Positions 1 to 11,499 are shown, numbered from the stretch's first letter. The stretch: DNA of 64,000 nt from Tetmemena sp. SeJ-2015 (GCA_027382625.1 JAJKFJ010021735.1:1-64000), one strand, 5' to 3'. Program-made: numbers and translations. Notes: generated by a model not told the origin, from the letters alone.

Positions 1-460
1 TAGATAGCTATAGATATATTTTCCCCTTATAGTTATATTTTTCATCGCAAATTTTTAAAATTTTATTAGTTCTATAATAAATTAAAAGAGAAAGTTGTCT
101 TGCAAATTTATTATTGCATGTAATGGGAATAAAGAAATAACTAAGAGATAACTACAAAAGATTTCTGTTTCACTTTTGCATTCTTGAGATTTGATAAATT
201 CTTTTTGAAAAATATTCTTAATTTCATTGAATGCTGTAAATAATGAGCAGAGATTTTACTTTTTTAGCTGATATTGATGAAAAAAGTATACAAAAACTCG
301 CTTAGTTTTCTATTTTATATCATAGAGCAAAAATGGTAATTATATTGGAATAAACATATCTTAGATTTGCATAGGTTTATATTATAAACTTAATTTCAAT
401 CTTTTTTATCTTAAATTTTAATAAATGTTTTATGTAATAATCAGAGGCATTATATATTGC
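1..460. other. AT-rich stretch without gene
   Basis: I see no sustained reading frame under the ciliate code and no RNA gene here. It is the 3' flank of the minus-strand ABC transporter copy that begins at 461. Confidence 0.5.
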
Positions 461-2360
461 TCATTAGAATTTGCCAGTGAAGGCTTTGAGGGTGATACCT
501 GTAACTACTCTGAAGAAAATAGAGAGGCCAGCTGTTATTGCTAGGCATGTTCCAATGCTAAGTTCAAAGTTGAGATACTAATTCAATTTATAATTATGAA
601 TGAGATAATCAACTAGGTTCACTTCGTCTTTGGTATAATTGCGATCTCCGAATTCATTCCACACAAAGGCCTCAAGGCAATAGCGCACAGGTGAAATCCA
701 CTAGATCCATCCAATCCAATTAGGGTATCCGCCTGCGTTAGAGAAGAACCCACTGAACAGAATTAATGGCATTAAAATAACTGGGGCTACAGCTAGGGCA
801 GTTTCTGGTTAACTGAATAAACTAGAAACAAAGAAGCCAAAAGAAGAAGAGCTGATACAGAGCATCATAAGAATTAAGTAGTAGTACCAAAATTAGCCTG
901 CTGTAACACTTAACCCAACCCCAAAGTAGGTAATTACTGCCCAAGTAAGAGGTTGAATAACCAGCGCTGGGATGTCAAGGATCATTTTCCCAATATAGTA
1001 TGGAGACACGTGGTACATCTTATTAGCTTGCTCTCTCAGAAAAACTGGTCTTTCTTCTTAAAAGGCAAGTAGATTGCCCTGCATATGTGTGAAGAGTGTT
1101 GAAATGCAGCTGAAGAATAAGAATCCAGCTAGACCGACTTGGGTGACGAAGTCGTTGCCTTCAAGCTTCCAAAATATTGGAAGAGTGATTAGTCCCATTA
1201 CGATTGACATCATAATTTTGACTTAGAACTATTGAGGATCCTTTTGAGCATCTGAACTACGGAACACGCTTATGTTAACTCAGTTTTATACGATGGCCAT
1301 GAGGCAATACCTACAATGTTGACGCAAATTATCCTCCCGAGCTTGCGTAGATCTAACTAAATCTTTTGCTCTGCCATAATACTGAAAGGACATAAATCCC
1401 TGAGTAGATTGTTTTCCAGAGTTATAAATCTTTTGTCTCATCATTCTCATAATTTGGGAATAATTGTACAGTACGGGACTCTCATAAAGAAGTCGCGCGA
1501 GCTTTCGAACAAACCTTTGCACAAGAATCTGTATTTGGTTTACAAATATTGAGGCCTGATTGCGCCGCACCTTCCCTACACCCATAATAGTGACCAATCA
1601 GCACATATAGAGATATGTAGTCTAGTGATATATGATTTACTAAACTTAGTCGGATACAAACACGTTGTATATTATGGCAGAATCAGAATCCCTGGTTAAA
1701 TGAATTGTCTGCAATCTTCAAGTTTCTTTTCACTTTTCTCGCATTGTCTTTGTAAGAGCTGTAAGGAGATCTATACATGCTTAAATGAGTCGAGGGTCCT
1801 GAGTGAGGGCTATTCTTGATAATGGATTTTAGAGATTGGATTCGGGTGTGGGATAATCTATAGCAGTAAATATTAATTAGAGAGTGTATTTAATAAGGCT
1901 GAACTTTCCATATAGCAAGCTCTCTTTCTTTCTCTCCTGAAGATGTTTTTGGATTATTCTGACTACCAATTAATTGAGATCCAGACAGATGCTAGAGAAG
2001 TCCGAGCTCTGTTAAGGCAACTTCTGTGTAGGTGTTAAGGAGTCATCAACTCTCTGATTCTTCTATTTACTGTATTGTCGTTGTGGATACTCCCAAGTCT
2101 TGAGGGCAAGGCCAGCAAATCTCAGAGCTATCTAGAGAGTAAATATGTATTGGAGATGAGATGTCATCTTGCATGACATATATTCACTACGTTTACCGAA
2201 GACATTTTATTGAGTCATTGGGTAGTTGTAGAGTCGGTTGATTGAAGATACTATGATTTTAGGCCAGAAGAGTGTAGTACTTAGTCTAGTTTATTTCAGG
2301 AGCGCGATGTCTGTCACTGACTGATGTTTAGTAATGAGGTTCTTACCTGCAACCTGAAGA
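461..2360 (-). pseudogene. ABCG-type half-transporter copy 1, 3' half intact and 5' half decayed
   Basis: Reading minus from about 1265 down to the TGA at 461-463 gives an open membrane domain of an ABCG (White/Pdr subfamily) transporter. Recognisable pieces are [41 protein letters not shown], the G-rich FSGFFSNAGGYPNWIGWIQW and [17 protein letters not shown]. Upstream of 1270 the alignment with copies 2 and 3 continues, but with an in-frame TGA (near 1292) and scattered substitutions and indels. The Walker A, signature and Walker B region (about 1920-2360) is barely recognisable. The 5' half is richer in GC than ordinary non-coding DNA nearby, as decayed coding sequence would be. It could be a pseudogene, or a working 3' block whose 5' MDSs lie elsewhere next to a degraded paralogue. 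Confidence 0.7.
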
Positions 2361-3395
2361 CGCGGCGAATTATATAGGCAAGTGTTAACCAGGGAGTGAC
2401 ATAGCCTGACCACGGGATAACCTGGCTGTTATGATGTATATTTATTTAATGATAAGGCGTAGTCACCAGACGACTAGCTAGAATGACGCCTTAAGCTTAA
2501 ACATCTTTAGATTGAGAGAACCAGCTCTAAAAGGTTTCGTAATAAGGAGTATGTACAACATCCCTCAAGTGTAGACGGTGCGACTTAGTGAGGGATCGGA
2601 TTGTGTTGTAGAATTGTGGGTGTTATTTAGTTATTACTTGAGAATCGCTGTTCGTTCAGAGGAGGTTGAAAACAGATTCTGTGAATAGATGTCAGCGGTG
2701 AATAACAGGCTGAGCGGAAATTTGGATGATCTTTTCAGATGATAGCGTAGAGAGCTGAGCTTGGGTTTGTATTAAGTCGCATCTCTATTAACGAACCTCA
2801 TTTAATAAGATATCTTACTTGTAAGAACTATTTAAGAGTTTCTGTTAGCTCGAATCTAAATCTTCATGAGTATGGCACTGTCCTCTTTCTAAATGACTTG
2901 ATTCATTGGATGGCGATATTCTTGTTTTATTTTAAGACATTGTATTTTTGGAATTTAGTTTCTCTTCAAAATAAAGTTGGTTTCAGATAGTTTTCCTTAA
3001 ATATTTTGAACCGAATAGTACTGGGGTAATTGTGGGTGCTTTGTATTTTATATTAATTTATCTTAACTTGCTCTGACAGTTTAAATACTTGCTATCAAGG
3101 TTCTTAGTAAGAAACTCTAATTAATTATAGTCTATTTATAACCTTATCAAGATAAATGACGTGTTCCAAATTCATTATCCTCATAAGAAAGATATGTATA
3201 TTTTTTAAGGTTAAGAATTGAGTCTGAATGGTAAATTATTCTTTTCTTCTTAATAAATTTTACTTGCTTGGATAAAAGGAGATAATGATAAAGTTTAAAT
3301 AGAGCTCGTAAGGATTTAATTATTGAGTATTAAATAAGGGAAGCAACATTTATTTTTTCGTCAGTTAAAAAGCACCACTTATTATTATTTATTAT
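2361..3395. other. No gene recognised; decayed remnant possible in the first part
   Basis: From 2361 to about 2900 the base composition still resembles decayed coding DNA upstream of ABCG copy 1, but no frame holds. From 2900 to 3395 it is AT-rich with no feature I can support. Confidence 0.4.
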
Positions 3396-5805
3396 TCATT
3401 AGAATTTTCCAGCGAAGAGCTTCAGGCAAAATCCTGTGAAAACTCTAAAAGCTAAGGACAAAACTGCAAGAATACCTAGACATTTTCCTATTCCTAGTTC
3501 AAATGAAAGGTATAAATTATTTTGTACACTTATGATTATGCATGAATTTATAGAATAAAAAAAGTCAGTGATTCGATTGATAATGATTTGATATTTCTAG
3601 CATGATTTAACTACTTCATTGTATAAATCGTATTTAAATATATGAAAATTTATTTCGCATTATTATTTTCTTAGAATAATGAGTTGTAATGTTGTAATGT
3701 TTTAATGTTTTAATATACTTATTGACTAAACGTTTATTAAATTTGCATATTTATCATATTGTATTGGACCATGTTGACATCTCCAGGCCCGTAGTCACGC
3801 TAATCGAACTCATTCCACACAAACGCTTCAAGTGTATAGCGTATAGGAGAAAGCCACTGAAACCAGCCAATCCAGACTGGGTAATTACCTACATTAGAGA
3901 AGAAGCCTCCCAATAGAATGAGTGGAGTAAGAATCACTGGACCCACTGCTAGTGCTGTTTCAGATTGACTGAATATGCTAGAGACAAAGAAGCCAATAGA
4001 AGAAGAGCTAATGCAATTCATCATCAGTATTAGATAGTAGTAAACCTCTTATAGTATCTCTAAGATCCATTTTTTAGAATAAAGACTCATCAATTTACCA
4101 AAATTAAGAGGCAGTTTGAGTTAGTCCAACCCCAAAGTAGCAAATGATTGCCCAAGTAAAGGTTGAATGACTAGAGCTGGCACGTCTAGAATCATCTTAG
4201 CAATATAGTAGGGACCGACAAGATACATCTTGTTTGCTTGCTCTCTTAAAAATATGGGCCTCTCCTCCTGGAAAGCTAGAAGATTACTGTTGTAGTGAGT
4301 AAATATCGTAGATATGCAACTATAGAATAGAAAACCAGCCAACCCGTTTTAAGTTACAAAGTCATTTCCCTCTAATTTCCAAAATATTGGCAAGCTGAGC
4401 AATCCCATCACAATTGACATGATGATCTTGACATTGAATTGCTAGGGGTCTTTGATCATTTGAAAAGCGGTACGCTTTGTAAGCTCTGTTAATTACGTGG
4501 CCCAAGGTGCATAACTCAGCCTGACAAAACTCTCATCCAGCCTTGGAAAGTTGAGTTTCTATTGGCTATTCAAGATGGATGGAGCGAGTAACTCATCGTA
4601 TTTCTCCTTGAGATATAGAACTTTCTTATCGTCATTATCCGCTTTGGGATAGTTGATGGTGAGAACCCTCATGAAATAGTCAGCTGGATTTGCGAATTTA
4701 GGGCACTGGATACCAATATCTGAGAAGTACTAAGGAGACTTGGCAGCACTAAAATTAAATTGATTTGCTTATTTAATACAGCACTCCCTTAGTAAACTAT
4801 ATGGCCGTCACACATTAAAATCAGTCTATTAAAATTAAAATGAACTAGTCGATCGAAGACTGCAAAAGCATCTGATCCTGGTTGATGAATTGTAGCAATC
4901 ACAGTCTTTCCCTTTCTAGCTTGCCTCTAGAGGAGCTTGACTATTTGCAAAGCTTTGAAGGAATCTAAGCCAGAGGTAGGTTCATCAAGTAATATAAGCG
5001 AGGGATCAGTAATATAAAATAATGAGCTCCACACCAATAGCAACTCTCTTCCTCTCACCACCAGAGAGACTTTTAATTTTAGAGCTACCAATCATAGTAT
5101 CAGCTGAGTGTAAAAGACCCAATTCAGATAATAGCTCCTCTACTCTCTCCTCCTGCTCTTTTCTAGAGATAGTGCTGAGTTTGAGACTTGCTGCGAATCT
5201 CAAGGCCTGGCGAGGGGTGTAGTACTGAAATAGAATATCGTCCTACATGACATAGCCAGCAACTTTTCCAAAAACGCTCTAAACTACAGGCGTCTGATCA
5301 TTTATCAAGACTTCTCCATAGAGAGAAACTCCAGCTTTCGCAGATACTCTGTCACTGATAATATTTAGCAGTGAGGTCTTTCCAGCGCCGGATGAACCCA
5401 TGATAAAGCAAGTCTCTCCAGGTAGCGCATAGCCAGAGACTCCTTTAATGATTTGTAATTTCTCAAAACTTAAGCCTTTGATAGAAGCCTCCTTCTTGTT
5501 GAGAGAGACAGTGGCTTCAAAGCGAATTTCTTTGAAAGTAAGCTTAACTGGGAACTACTTGGTCTCAATCTCTATAAAAATTATTAGCGATTCTCACTAG
5601 TGTTATAATTAGTTAACTTACTTTAGCTTTGAGCAGGCTCTTAAATATCTTTCTTCTAAGTGCTTTTGCTTGGTATATCTTGCCTTGATCTTTAAGAAAG
5701 ACCAGGAGATTGTATTTGCAGCTCTAGGTCATCAAGCATTAAACTTTTGTGCTCCTCTTCACGCAAATCGTTCATTCGAGGGCTTCTTCCTTCTGTGGTA
5801 TTCAT
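3396..5805 (-). CDS. ABCG-type ATP-binding cassette half-transporter, copy 2
   Basis: A membrane ATPase that exports lipids or xenobiotics in its family. The ATG is at 5803-5805 (MNTTEGRSPRMND) and a 50-bp GT...AG intron lies at 5572-5621. The ABC domain has Walker A ([12 protein letters not shown]), a Q-loop ([18 protein letters not shown]), the signature (LSGGERKR) and Walker B ([14 protein letters not shown]). Then come the ABCG membrane segments and a C-terminus ending FAGKFQ before TGA at 3396-3398. Four IESs interrupt it (3536-3750, 4041-4095, 4744-4778, 5010-5019). Removing each restores alignment with copies 1 and 3. One base appears to be missing in a T run near 4174 (QPFTWAII expected); this is probably a homopolymer error. 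About 670 residues, normal for a half-transporter. Confidence 0.88.
3536..3750. other. IES, 215 bp, pointer TTAT
   Basis: TTAT occurs at 3536-3539 and 3751-3754. The AT-rich insert splits the C-terminal part of ABCG copy 2 between VNMVQYNM and the stretch leading to LYLSFELGIG; excision keeps the frame. Two residues longer than the paralogues, so the exact pointer is less sure than the insertion itself. Confidence 0.65.
4041..4095. other. IES, 55 bp, pointer TA
   Basis: TA at 4041-4042 and 4096-4097. Excision joins ..SQFW to YYYLILMM, exactly as in copy 1. Confidence 0.8.
4744..4778. other. IES, 35 bp, pointer CAGCACT
   Basis: The 7-bp repeat CAGCACT is at 4744-4750 and 4779-4785, inside the ABC-domain linker of copy 2. 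Excision restores the uninterrupted paralogous sequence seen in copy 3. Confidence 0.88.
5010..5019. other. Mini-IES, 10 bp, pointer TAAT
   Basis: TAAT at 5010-5013 and 5020-5023. Unspliced, the ABC domain would hit TGA right after GVELI. Removing 10 bp gives [19 protein letters not shown], identical in layout to copy 3. Confidence 0.88.
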
Positions 5806-6204
5806 AGCTGAACCCTTTATGTCGGGTATATATAAAATCATGCATATTTTGTTAAAAGTCATTTTTTGATAAATTTAAGTGTATAAAGATTATGGGTTTC
5901 TGTTCCGACTCTTCGCCTATTTAATAAAAAACTGATTATTGAGAATTGTATTTAAATCTATGTAATTTTTCTTTTTAATTAAAAAGTTAAACCCTTTTTC
6001 ATTATTGGTATAATGACTATATATAGTTTGAAAGGCAAATCACGTTGAGGATTGTTATCAATTTATTAACTTTTCTACAATTTTATTTAGCTAAAAAGGT
6101 CTGAAAATTAAATTTCTAATACATTAACTAGATTTAACAAAAAATTAAAATCGTTCTTATTAACTCAACCTAACTCTAACTAAAAAGTTTCATTTCACTT
6201 CCTG
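5806..6204. other. AT-rich spacer between ABCG copies 2 and 3
   Basis: No open frame or RNA feature recognised. It should hold the 5' flank of copy 2 and the 3' flank of copy 3. Confidence 0.5.
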
Positions 6205-9200
6205 TCATTGAAATTTAGTGCGGGCTTGATACTTTAAGGAAAGACCAGTGATGACTCTCAAGAAAACTATGAGGGTTGCATTTAAGGCCAGACATTTTAA
6301 TTTAAATATTTACCGATCCCGAGTTCGAAGTGCAGGAACTTATATAATTTAAAATTCAGAGATTCTAATTTGTAACTTGACCATGTTCACATCACGTTGA
6401 GAGTAGCCTCTCTCGCCGAATTCGTTCCAGACAAAAGCCTCGAGAGTATATCTCACTGGAGAGATCCACTGAATCCATCCTATCCAATCTGGATACCCTC
6501 CAGAGTTACAAATCAATTTAATGGATTTCCATTTTATCATAATTCATCATTATGCGATAAAGTTAAAAACATGTTTATTTATTATAGTTTTAAAAAGTTG
6601 TTGAAAATTCATTTTAATAAAATATCTCGCATTTTCCTTCCTCTACTTTTCTAAAAGTTGAGGATTCTTAAAAACCATCTCAGTGGGTATTGAGAAACCA
6701 TTTCACCATCTTGCAAAAGTCTGTTGACAAGAATGAGTCCTTACTACACCTCTCCCTTTCTAAAGTATTGGGCAGCCAAGTTCACTTGCTCTTTCACAAA
6801 AGAGTTTTCAGTGAGGTACACTACCTGCGTTAGATTTCCTGATTTCTAAGCCATGTCTTTTATCTTTGCATCATACTACTTCTCCTTCTCTAATTTTTGT
6901 TGGAGGGCTAACTTTCTTTACTAGTGCTCTTCTTACTGCTTTTGTTGTTATAGAGAATTGCAAATCAAATCAAGAGAGGAACGAAATTATAATCATTTAA
7001 AACCAAAGCATACATTTCATAAAATAAAGAAGCTAAATATAATCACTTATCAATTCAATGATGATTTATATTTCAATCTTTAAATTTAAAACTGAACAAT
7101 TTCAGTAACTTATAATTAACTTTGCAAATCCATATTCCAAATAAAATTTTAGAATATAATTGAGTTTGAAATTGCGAGTTTTAAAAGCTCTGATAAGTAG
7201 GATTGTACAGGTTTTATTAGAACCCACCACTTCCAAACGGCATCATAAGTTGAGCTTGAAAGGGATCATAATAACCTTAAAAGTTGCTCATAAAATTAGA
7301 ACTATGACCCTTAATAAAATTTAGTTGCTGAATTAGACTTGAAAGAGTCAGCTGGAGAGAATTTAGTAATTTACTATGATGTCTGCTTAGAAGCTGGAGT
7401 GAAATTCTCCAAAGTGTTTGAAGCAGAAGTAGAGAAGTCAAAAGCGTTTTATTAAGCTGAGATGCTTTGATTTCCATGATTAGTTTACTGATATGAGTTA
7501 TTGTTCACCTGTTTCAGAGCAGAAGATTTGCTAGTAGAGTTTTATAAGTGGGATAATAGCTTCTAATTAGGGGAGTCTTTGCCACTTTTCTTTGAATAGT
7601 CATCATAAGATATGTCTAGTGTGTCGTATAGTGACTATTTAGGCAAAGGTGGAGGGATTGGAATCTTCTCAAGAATTGCCATAGTGTCTTTCAGTGGAGG
7701 CTGAGTTACTAGGCATGAGTTTAAACCATGCGGCTGTTTAGTTCGTCTGAACCTGATCCTGCATGGGATCATGCTCCAACCTCATATCCTAGTCGCCATG
7801 TGCGTATTTGCAATTCTGCTCATACTTGCAGCCTCCTAACTGCAAATTCTTGCACTTGATTGTCTTGTAGTTGCAGTAGGGGTTGTTGTAAAAGTTTTCT
7901 TGCTGCTTCTAGATCTCTTACATATAGGTGAGTGGCAGTGGCTAAAATTTGAAAATTAGTAAGTCAAGGTGAAGAGTTAAGTTAAGTTCTTACATCAGTT
8001 TCCTTTCTCAGCTCTGACTGACTGTGAGCGAAGTGACAACGTTACGCTCGCAGGCAATTCTAACCACTGATGAAGTTCTTGCAAAGATTAGTCTTATATT
8101 TTGGATTACAGATTGGGAAATTGGATGCAATGTTGTTCATTTTTTAATTTATGTTCCAAAAATTGATATTTTTAAAATTATAAGATAATTGGTTCAATTA
8201 AATAGGAAAAAGAAGATTTCAGTATTCTTAGTAAAAAACAATTTTTTTACTCTACAGAGTTAGAGAAGAATCCACTGAAGATGATAATTGGTAAGAGAGC
8301 GACGGGAGCTACTCCAACGGCTGTCTCTGGAGTGGCGAAAAAACTAGAAATCAAGAAGCCAAAGGAAGAAGAGCAAATGCACATCATTAACAGTATCGCA
8401 TAATAGATCCAAAATTATCTACTACAATTAAACTTTAAAGGATGTAAAAATTGGCTTGCAGTAATAGAAAGTCCGACTCCAAAGTAAGTTATAAGGGACC
8501 ATGAGAGTGGCTATAAAAGTAGAACAGGTATGTCCAAGATCACCTTAGCAATGTAGTATGGACCTACCTGATACATTTTGTTTGCTTGCTCTCTCAAGAA
8601 TATTGGCCTCTCTTCTTAAAATGCTAGTAGGTTGCCTTGTGCATGTGAGTAAAGAGTAGTGATGCAGCTGAAAAAGAGAAAGCCAAGCAAGCCAAATTGT
8701 TAAACAAAGCCATTTCCATCCAAACCCCAAAAGACTGGCAGGCAAAATAAACCCAGCACAACTGAGAGTATTGGATGAATATTCATGATTTAAAATCAAT
8801 AAATGAAAGAGCTTCATATATTATCATCTTTGCTTGAAATGTTTGAGGATCTTTGAGCATTTGTACTGTAGATCTCTTTGTCGTTTCTCTTAATAAAATA
8901 TAACTTAATTGGACTATCCAAGGAGCATAGTTAAGCTTAAGTTATCCCAAATCTAAATCTCCTTAACTGTCAAGCTATTTAGTTCAGGTCCCTATCTAAG
9001 GCAGAATATGCTCTTTGTAAGAGTTAAGGAGATAACTGATTTTTTTCTCATCATTAGTAGTTTTTGGATAGTTGACTGTGAGAACCTTCATGTAAAAGTC
9101 AGCTGGGTTTGCATATTAGGGGCAGGGAATCTAAAGTTAAGCAAAATATTGGTGAGAACTGCTTGCTGCTCCCTAGTAAACAATATTACCATCACACAGC

Positions 9201-10311
9201 AGAATTAGTCTGTCAAATGTTTAAAATGCTTCAGAGCCCGGCTAATGAATTGTTGCAATCACTGTTCTTCCCTTTTTCGATTACCTCTAGAGGAGCTTAA
9301 CAATTTTTAAAGCCTAAAAAGAGTCCAAGCCTGATGTAGGCTCATCTAGCAGAATGAGGCTGGGGTCAGTGATAAGTTCTACCCCTATCGCCACTCTCTT
9401 TCTTTCTCCTCCTGAGAGCGTTTTTAATTTGCTACTCCCGACTATTGTATCTGCTACACTCAGAAGCCCAAGCTCTTGAATTAGAGACTCTACCTTATCC
9501 TCCTATTCACGATTGGTAAGATGATTAAGTTTAAGTCTTGCTGCAAAGATCAGAGCTTATCTAGGTGTATAATATTGAAAGAGGATGTCATCTTGCATCA
9601 CATAGCCAGCAATGTTTCCAAACAGATCAGAACTCAAAGGTACTCTATCATTTATTAGTACTCTGCCTTGAATAGAGGTCCCTTAACGCTCTCCTGCTCG
9701 CTTACTGATAATATAGAACATGGAAAAATTTAGAAAGTATTGAATATTTAAGAGTGAGGTCTTTCCCGCTCCAGAAGAACCCATGATGTAGCAGGTCTCG
9801 CCAGGATTTGCGAAACCTGATATGTCTTTTAAAATTTCAAGTTTTTCCTTTTGCTTGCCAAGTGTTTTCTACTCATCTTTGCTTAAAGTGACTTCAGCTT
9901 CATAGCGCAAATTATCAAAACTTAGCTTAATCAATTTTCTACTCTTAAATTGCTTCTCCCCTTTAGTCATTAAACTCTCCTTACTACTTGCTGTCTGAGC
10001 TTCCATAGACTTTAATTTGATTTCAGCTCCCCTTTCTTTGACTTTGGTTTCTTAACTTGTATTATCATAAAAATGCTCTTCTTCTTCCTCTGTCTTTGTA
10101 TTCTAATTTCTCAAATTTTCTCTCGAATTTAAGCTTTCAGTGTTAGTATAAAAACAACATCATCATCATAATTTTAATTGTTTCCGGCCTTATCTCCTCC
10201 TCTTTAGTTTTGAACTTCAAGATCTATTCGCTCGTCTGCAAGTAAAGATAAAGAAGTATTCTTCTTTGTCGATTTGCAATTTACCCCATTCTGTTTAATA
10301 GTTGTACTCAT
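6205..10311 (-). CDS. ABCG-type half-transporter, copy 3, interrupted by a nested gene
   Basis: Same family as the two upstream copies. The minus-strand ATG is at 10309-10311 and TGA at 6205-6207. N-terminal extension rich in Lys/Glu/Asn, then Walker A ([14 protein letters not shown]), Q-loop ([18 protein letters not shown]), signature (LSGGERKR) and Walker B ([14 protein letters not shown]). The membrane domain ends [18 protein letters not shown]. Six IESs are resolved by alignment with the paralogues: 9710-9742, 8769-8818, 8411-8446, 6501-8254, 6346-6352 and 6294-6307. The 1.75 kb one contains a whole CCCH zinc-finger gene on the same strand. A frame change near 10150 in the N-terminal tail is unresolved (small IES or base error). 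Confidence 0.85.
6294..6307. other. Mini-IES, 14 bp, pointer ATTT
   Basis: ATTT at 6294-6297 and 6308-6311. Excision gives [20 protein letters not shown], matching the other two ABCG copies. Confidence 0.85.
6346..6352. other. Mini-IES, 7 bp, pointer AATT
   Basis: AATT at 6346-6349 and 6353-6356. Removing 7 bp restores the frame and gives [20 protein letters not shown], exactly the 20-residue spacing found in copy 1. Confidence 0.75.
6609..8140 (-). CDS. Tandem CCCH zinc-finger protein, nested inside an ABCG gene
   Basis: ATG at 8138-8140, starting [20 protein letters not shown]. Two TIS11/tristetraprolin-type CCCH fingers: [15 protein letters not shown]...CHFAH and [20 protein letters not shown] with KYAH. 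The family binds AU-rich mRNA elements and controls mRNA decay or translation. A 52-bp intron (7942-7993) lies between the fingers. A Ser/Gln/Asn-rich tail follows, with pointer-flanked frame restorations at 7714-7726 and near 7290-7330. A last block, about 6960 to 6609, reads [20 protein letters not shown] with a neighbouring KLEKEKQYDAKI coil; its link to the rest is inferred. The finger part is certain; the 3' structure is less so. Confidence 0.78.
7714..7726. other. Mini-IES, 13 bp, pointer CATG
   Basis: CATG at 7714-7717 and 7727-7730 in the CCCH gene. Excision joins ..QVQTNQTAAC to [18 protein letters not shown] in one frame. A simple base error cannot be fully excluded. Confidence 0.6.
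8411..8446. other. IES, 36 bp, pointer AAAATT
   Basis: AAAATT at 8411-8416 and 8447-8452. Excision gives [16 protein letters not shown] in ABCG copy 3. Confidence 0.85.
8769..8818. other. IES, 50 bp, pointer TATT
   Basis: TATT at 8769-8772 and 8819-8822. Excision gives [15 protein letters not shown], aligned with copy 1. Confidence 0.82.
9710..9742. other. IES, 33 bp, pointer AATAT
   Basis: AATAT at 9710-9714 and 9743-9747, just after Walker A of ABCG copy 3. Excision restores the [11 protein letters not shown] layout of copy 2. Confidence 0.85.
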
Positions 10312-10739
10312 TGCTATTTAGCTGTGACTGAGTAATAATATAATATAAATTTCTAAAATATTTTCTTAGCTGCTCAAACAAGGGTGTTGGTATCACTGAA
10401 GTTTTGTAAATTTAAATTTGATTAGAGAGTAAGTTATTCTTAATTACTTTTTCTTTTTCACTTATATTTAGTAGTGGCATTAAGATAAATTGGTAATTAA
10501 TTTTTTGACTTATCAAGGGAAACAATAATAGTCCGCAGCAAGTAAGCAAGCAAGTTGTAAATTTAATTCTCAATTCTAAATGTAGTTAATAAAGTACGAG
10601 AGAAGAAATAAATATCAATTTCTAATGTGAAACTTTTTAATATAAAAACTGTATATGATAAAAATTTAAACCAAATTTTTTGTTTACAAAAACCCTTTTT
10701 TTCATTTTTCTTTATTTTTTTAAATTAAAAAATTATTAA
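10312..10739. other. Intergenic AT-rich DNA
   Basis: No gene or repeat recognised between ABCG copy 3 and the permease block. Confidence 0.5.
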
Positions 10740-11499
10740 AGGGTGATGATTTAATGAGGCCCTTTAAACTTATAGCGAGCTCCGATGCCAAAAGGCAAGA
10801 ACCAGTTTATAAGAGCTAAGAGAAGCACCCCTAAAACCACAATAGGCGTGAAATTGGTCCTTTCTAAGCTATATTCATTATTCTGGGGGTATTCCTAATT
10901 TTTGAGAGGCATGAAGAGCACTATAGAAGTAAGACAAGCCAAGTAAGTCCAGCCCACCCCAATATTGTAGAGTAATGGCCAAGGTTGAACTCGGGAGTTG
11001 GTGTGAATTTATTCCTAGCCGTTGTGAGCTTGAGAAATATAGGAAGAGAGTAGGAGAGTTGATAGCCAATAGTAGTAATGGAAGTTATTGCAGTGAAAGC
11101 CAGTGGACTAAGTAAGGGAAGCAAGCATAAAAGGGAATCAACTATGAAAATCACTATGAGAACTTAATCTAATACAAATACGATATCAGAAATCCTTAAT
11201 TGTTTAAATTAAACTTAGTCTGGATTCTTGGTCTGTGGGTTCAACTTCTTAAGGCTATCAGAGTATGGTAGAGCACCGTCCCTCGCCATCGCATAGCCAA
11301 TCCTGATTGTGACTGTCATGTGTGAAAACCCAGCTAGAAAAATATTCATGAGCAACAGTGTTGAAACAAGCACTAGCATTACTTTATTGATCGCAGCTGT
11401 TCTAGCATCTGTGAAGGCCATTGCAAAGATATTTATCACTGCTTGGTTGCTGTGAGATTCAATGCTCCAGTTATGTTGTTCTAAGCCGCATAAAGTAAA
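10740..11499 (-). CDS. Amino-acid permease (APC superfamily), C-terminal scrambled block
   Basis: Minus reading from 11499: LLYAAQNNITGALNL, then INIFAMAFTDARTAA, helix VLVSTLLLMNIFLAGFSHMT, IGYAMARDGALPYSDSLKKL, QTKNPD, more helices (TTIGYQLSYSLPIF) and a last helix VVLGVLLLALINWFLPFGIG. ARDGALP is the hallmark mid-protein motif of GABA/polyamine-type permeases. There is no N-terminal half here. It is found on the plus strand at 60182-61137, and the two share the 12-mer TTTACTTTATGC at their touching ends. A frame change just before INIFAM can be explained by an 8-bp mini-IES with pointer AGCA or by one missing base; another near 10925 looks like a base error. The natural stop is not clear, so the left end is approximate. 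Confidence 0.8.

Larger units (their letters stand above)
6501..8254. other. Large IES, 1754 bp, pointer CAGAGTTA, containing a gene
   Basis: The 8-bp repeat CAGAGTTA is at 6501-6508 and 8255-8262. The two ABCG segments on either side fuse into ..[16 protein letters not shown].., as in copies 1 and 2. The insert contains a complete CCCH zinc-finger gene with its own intron and IESs. Confidence 0.88.
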
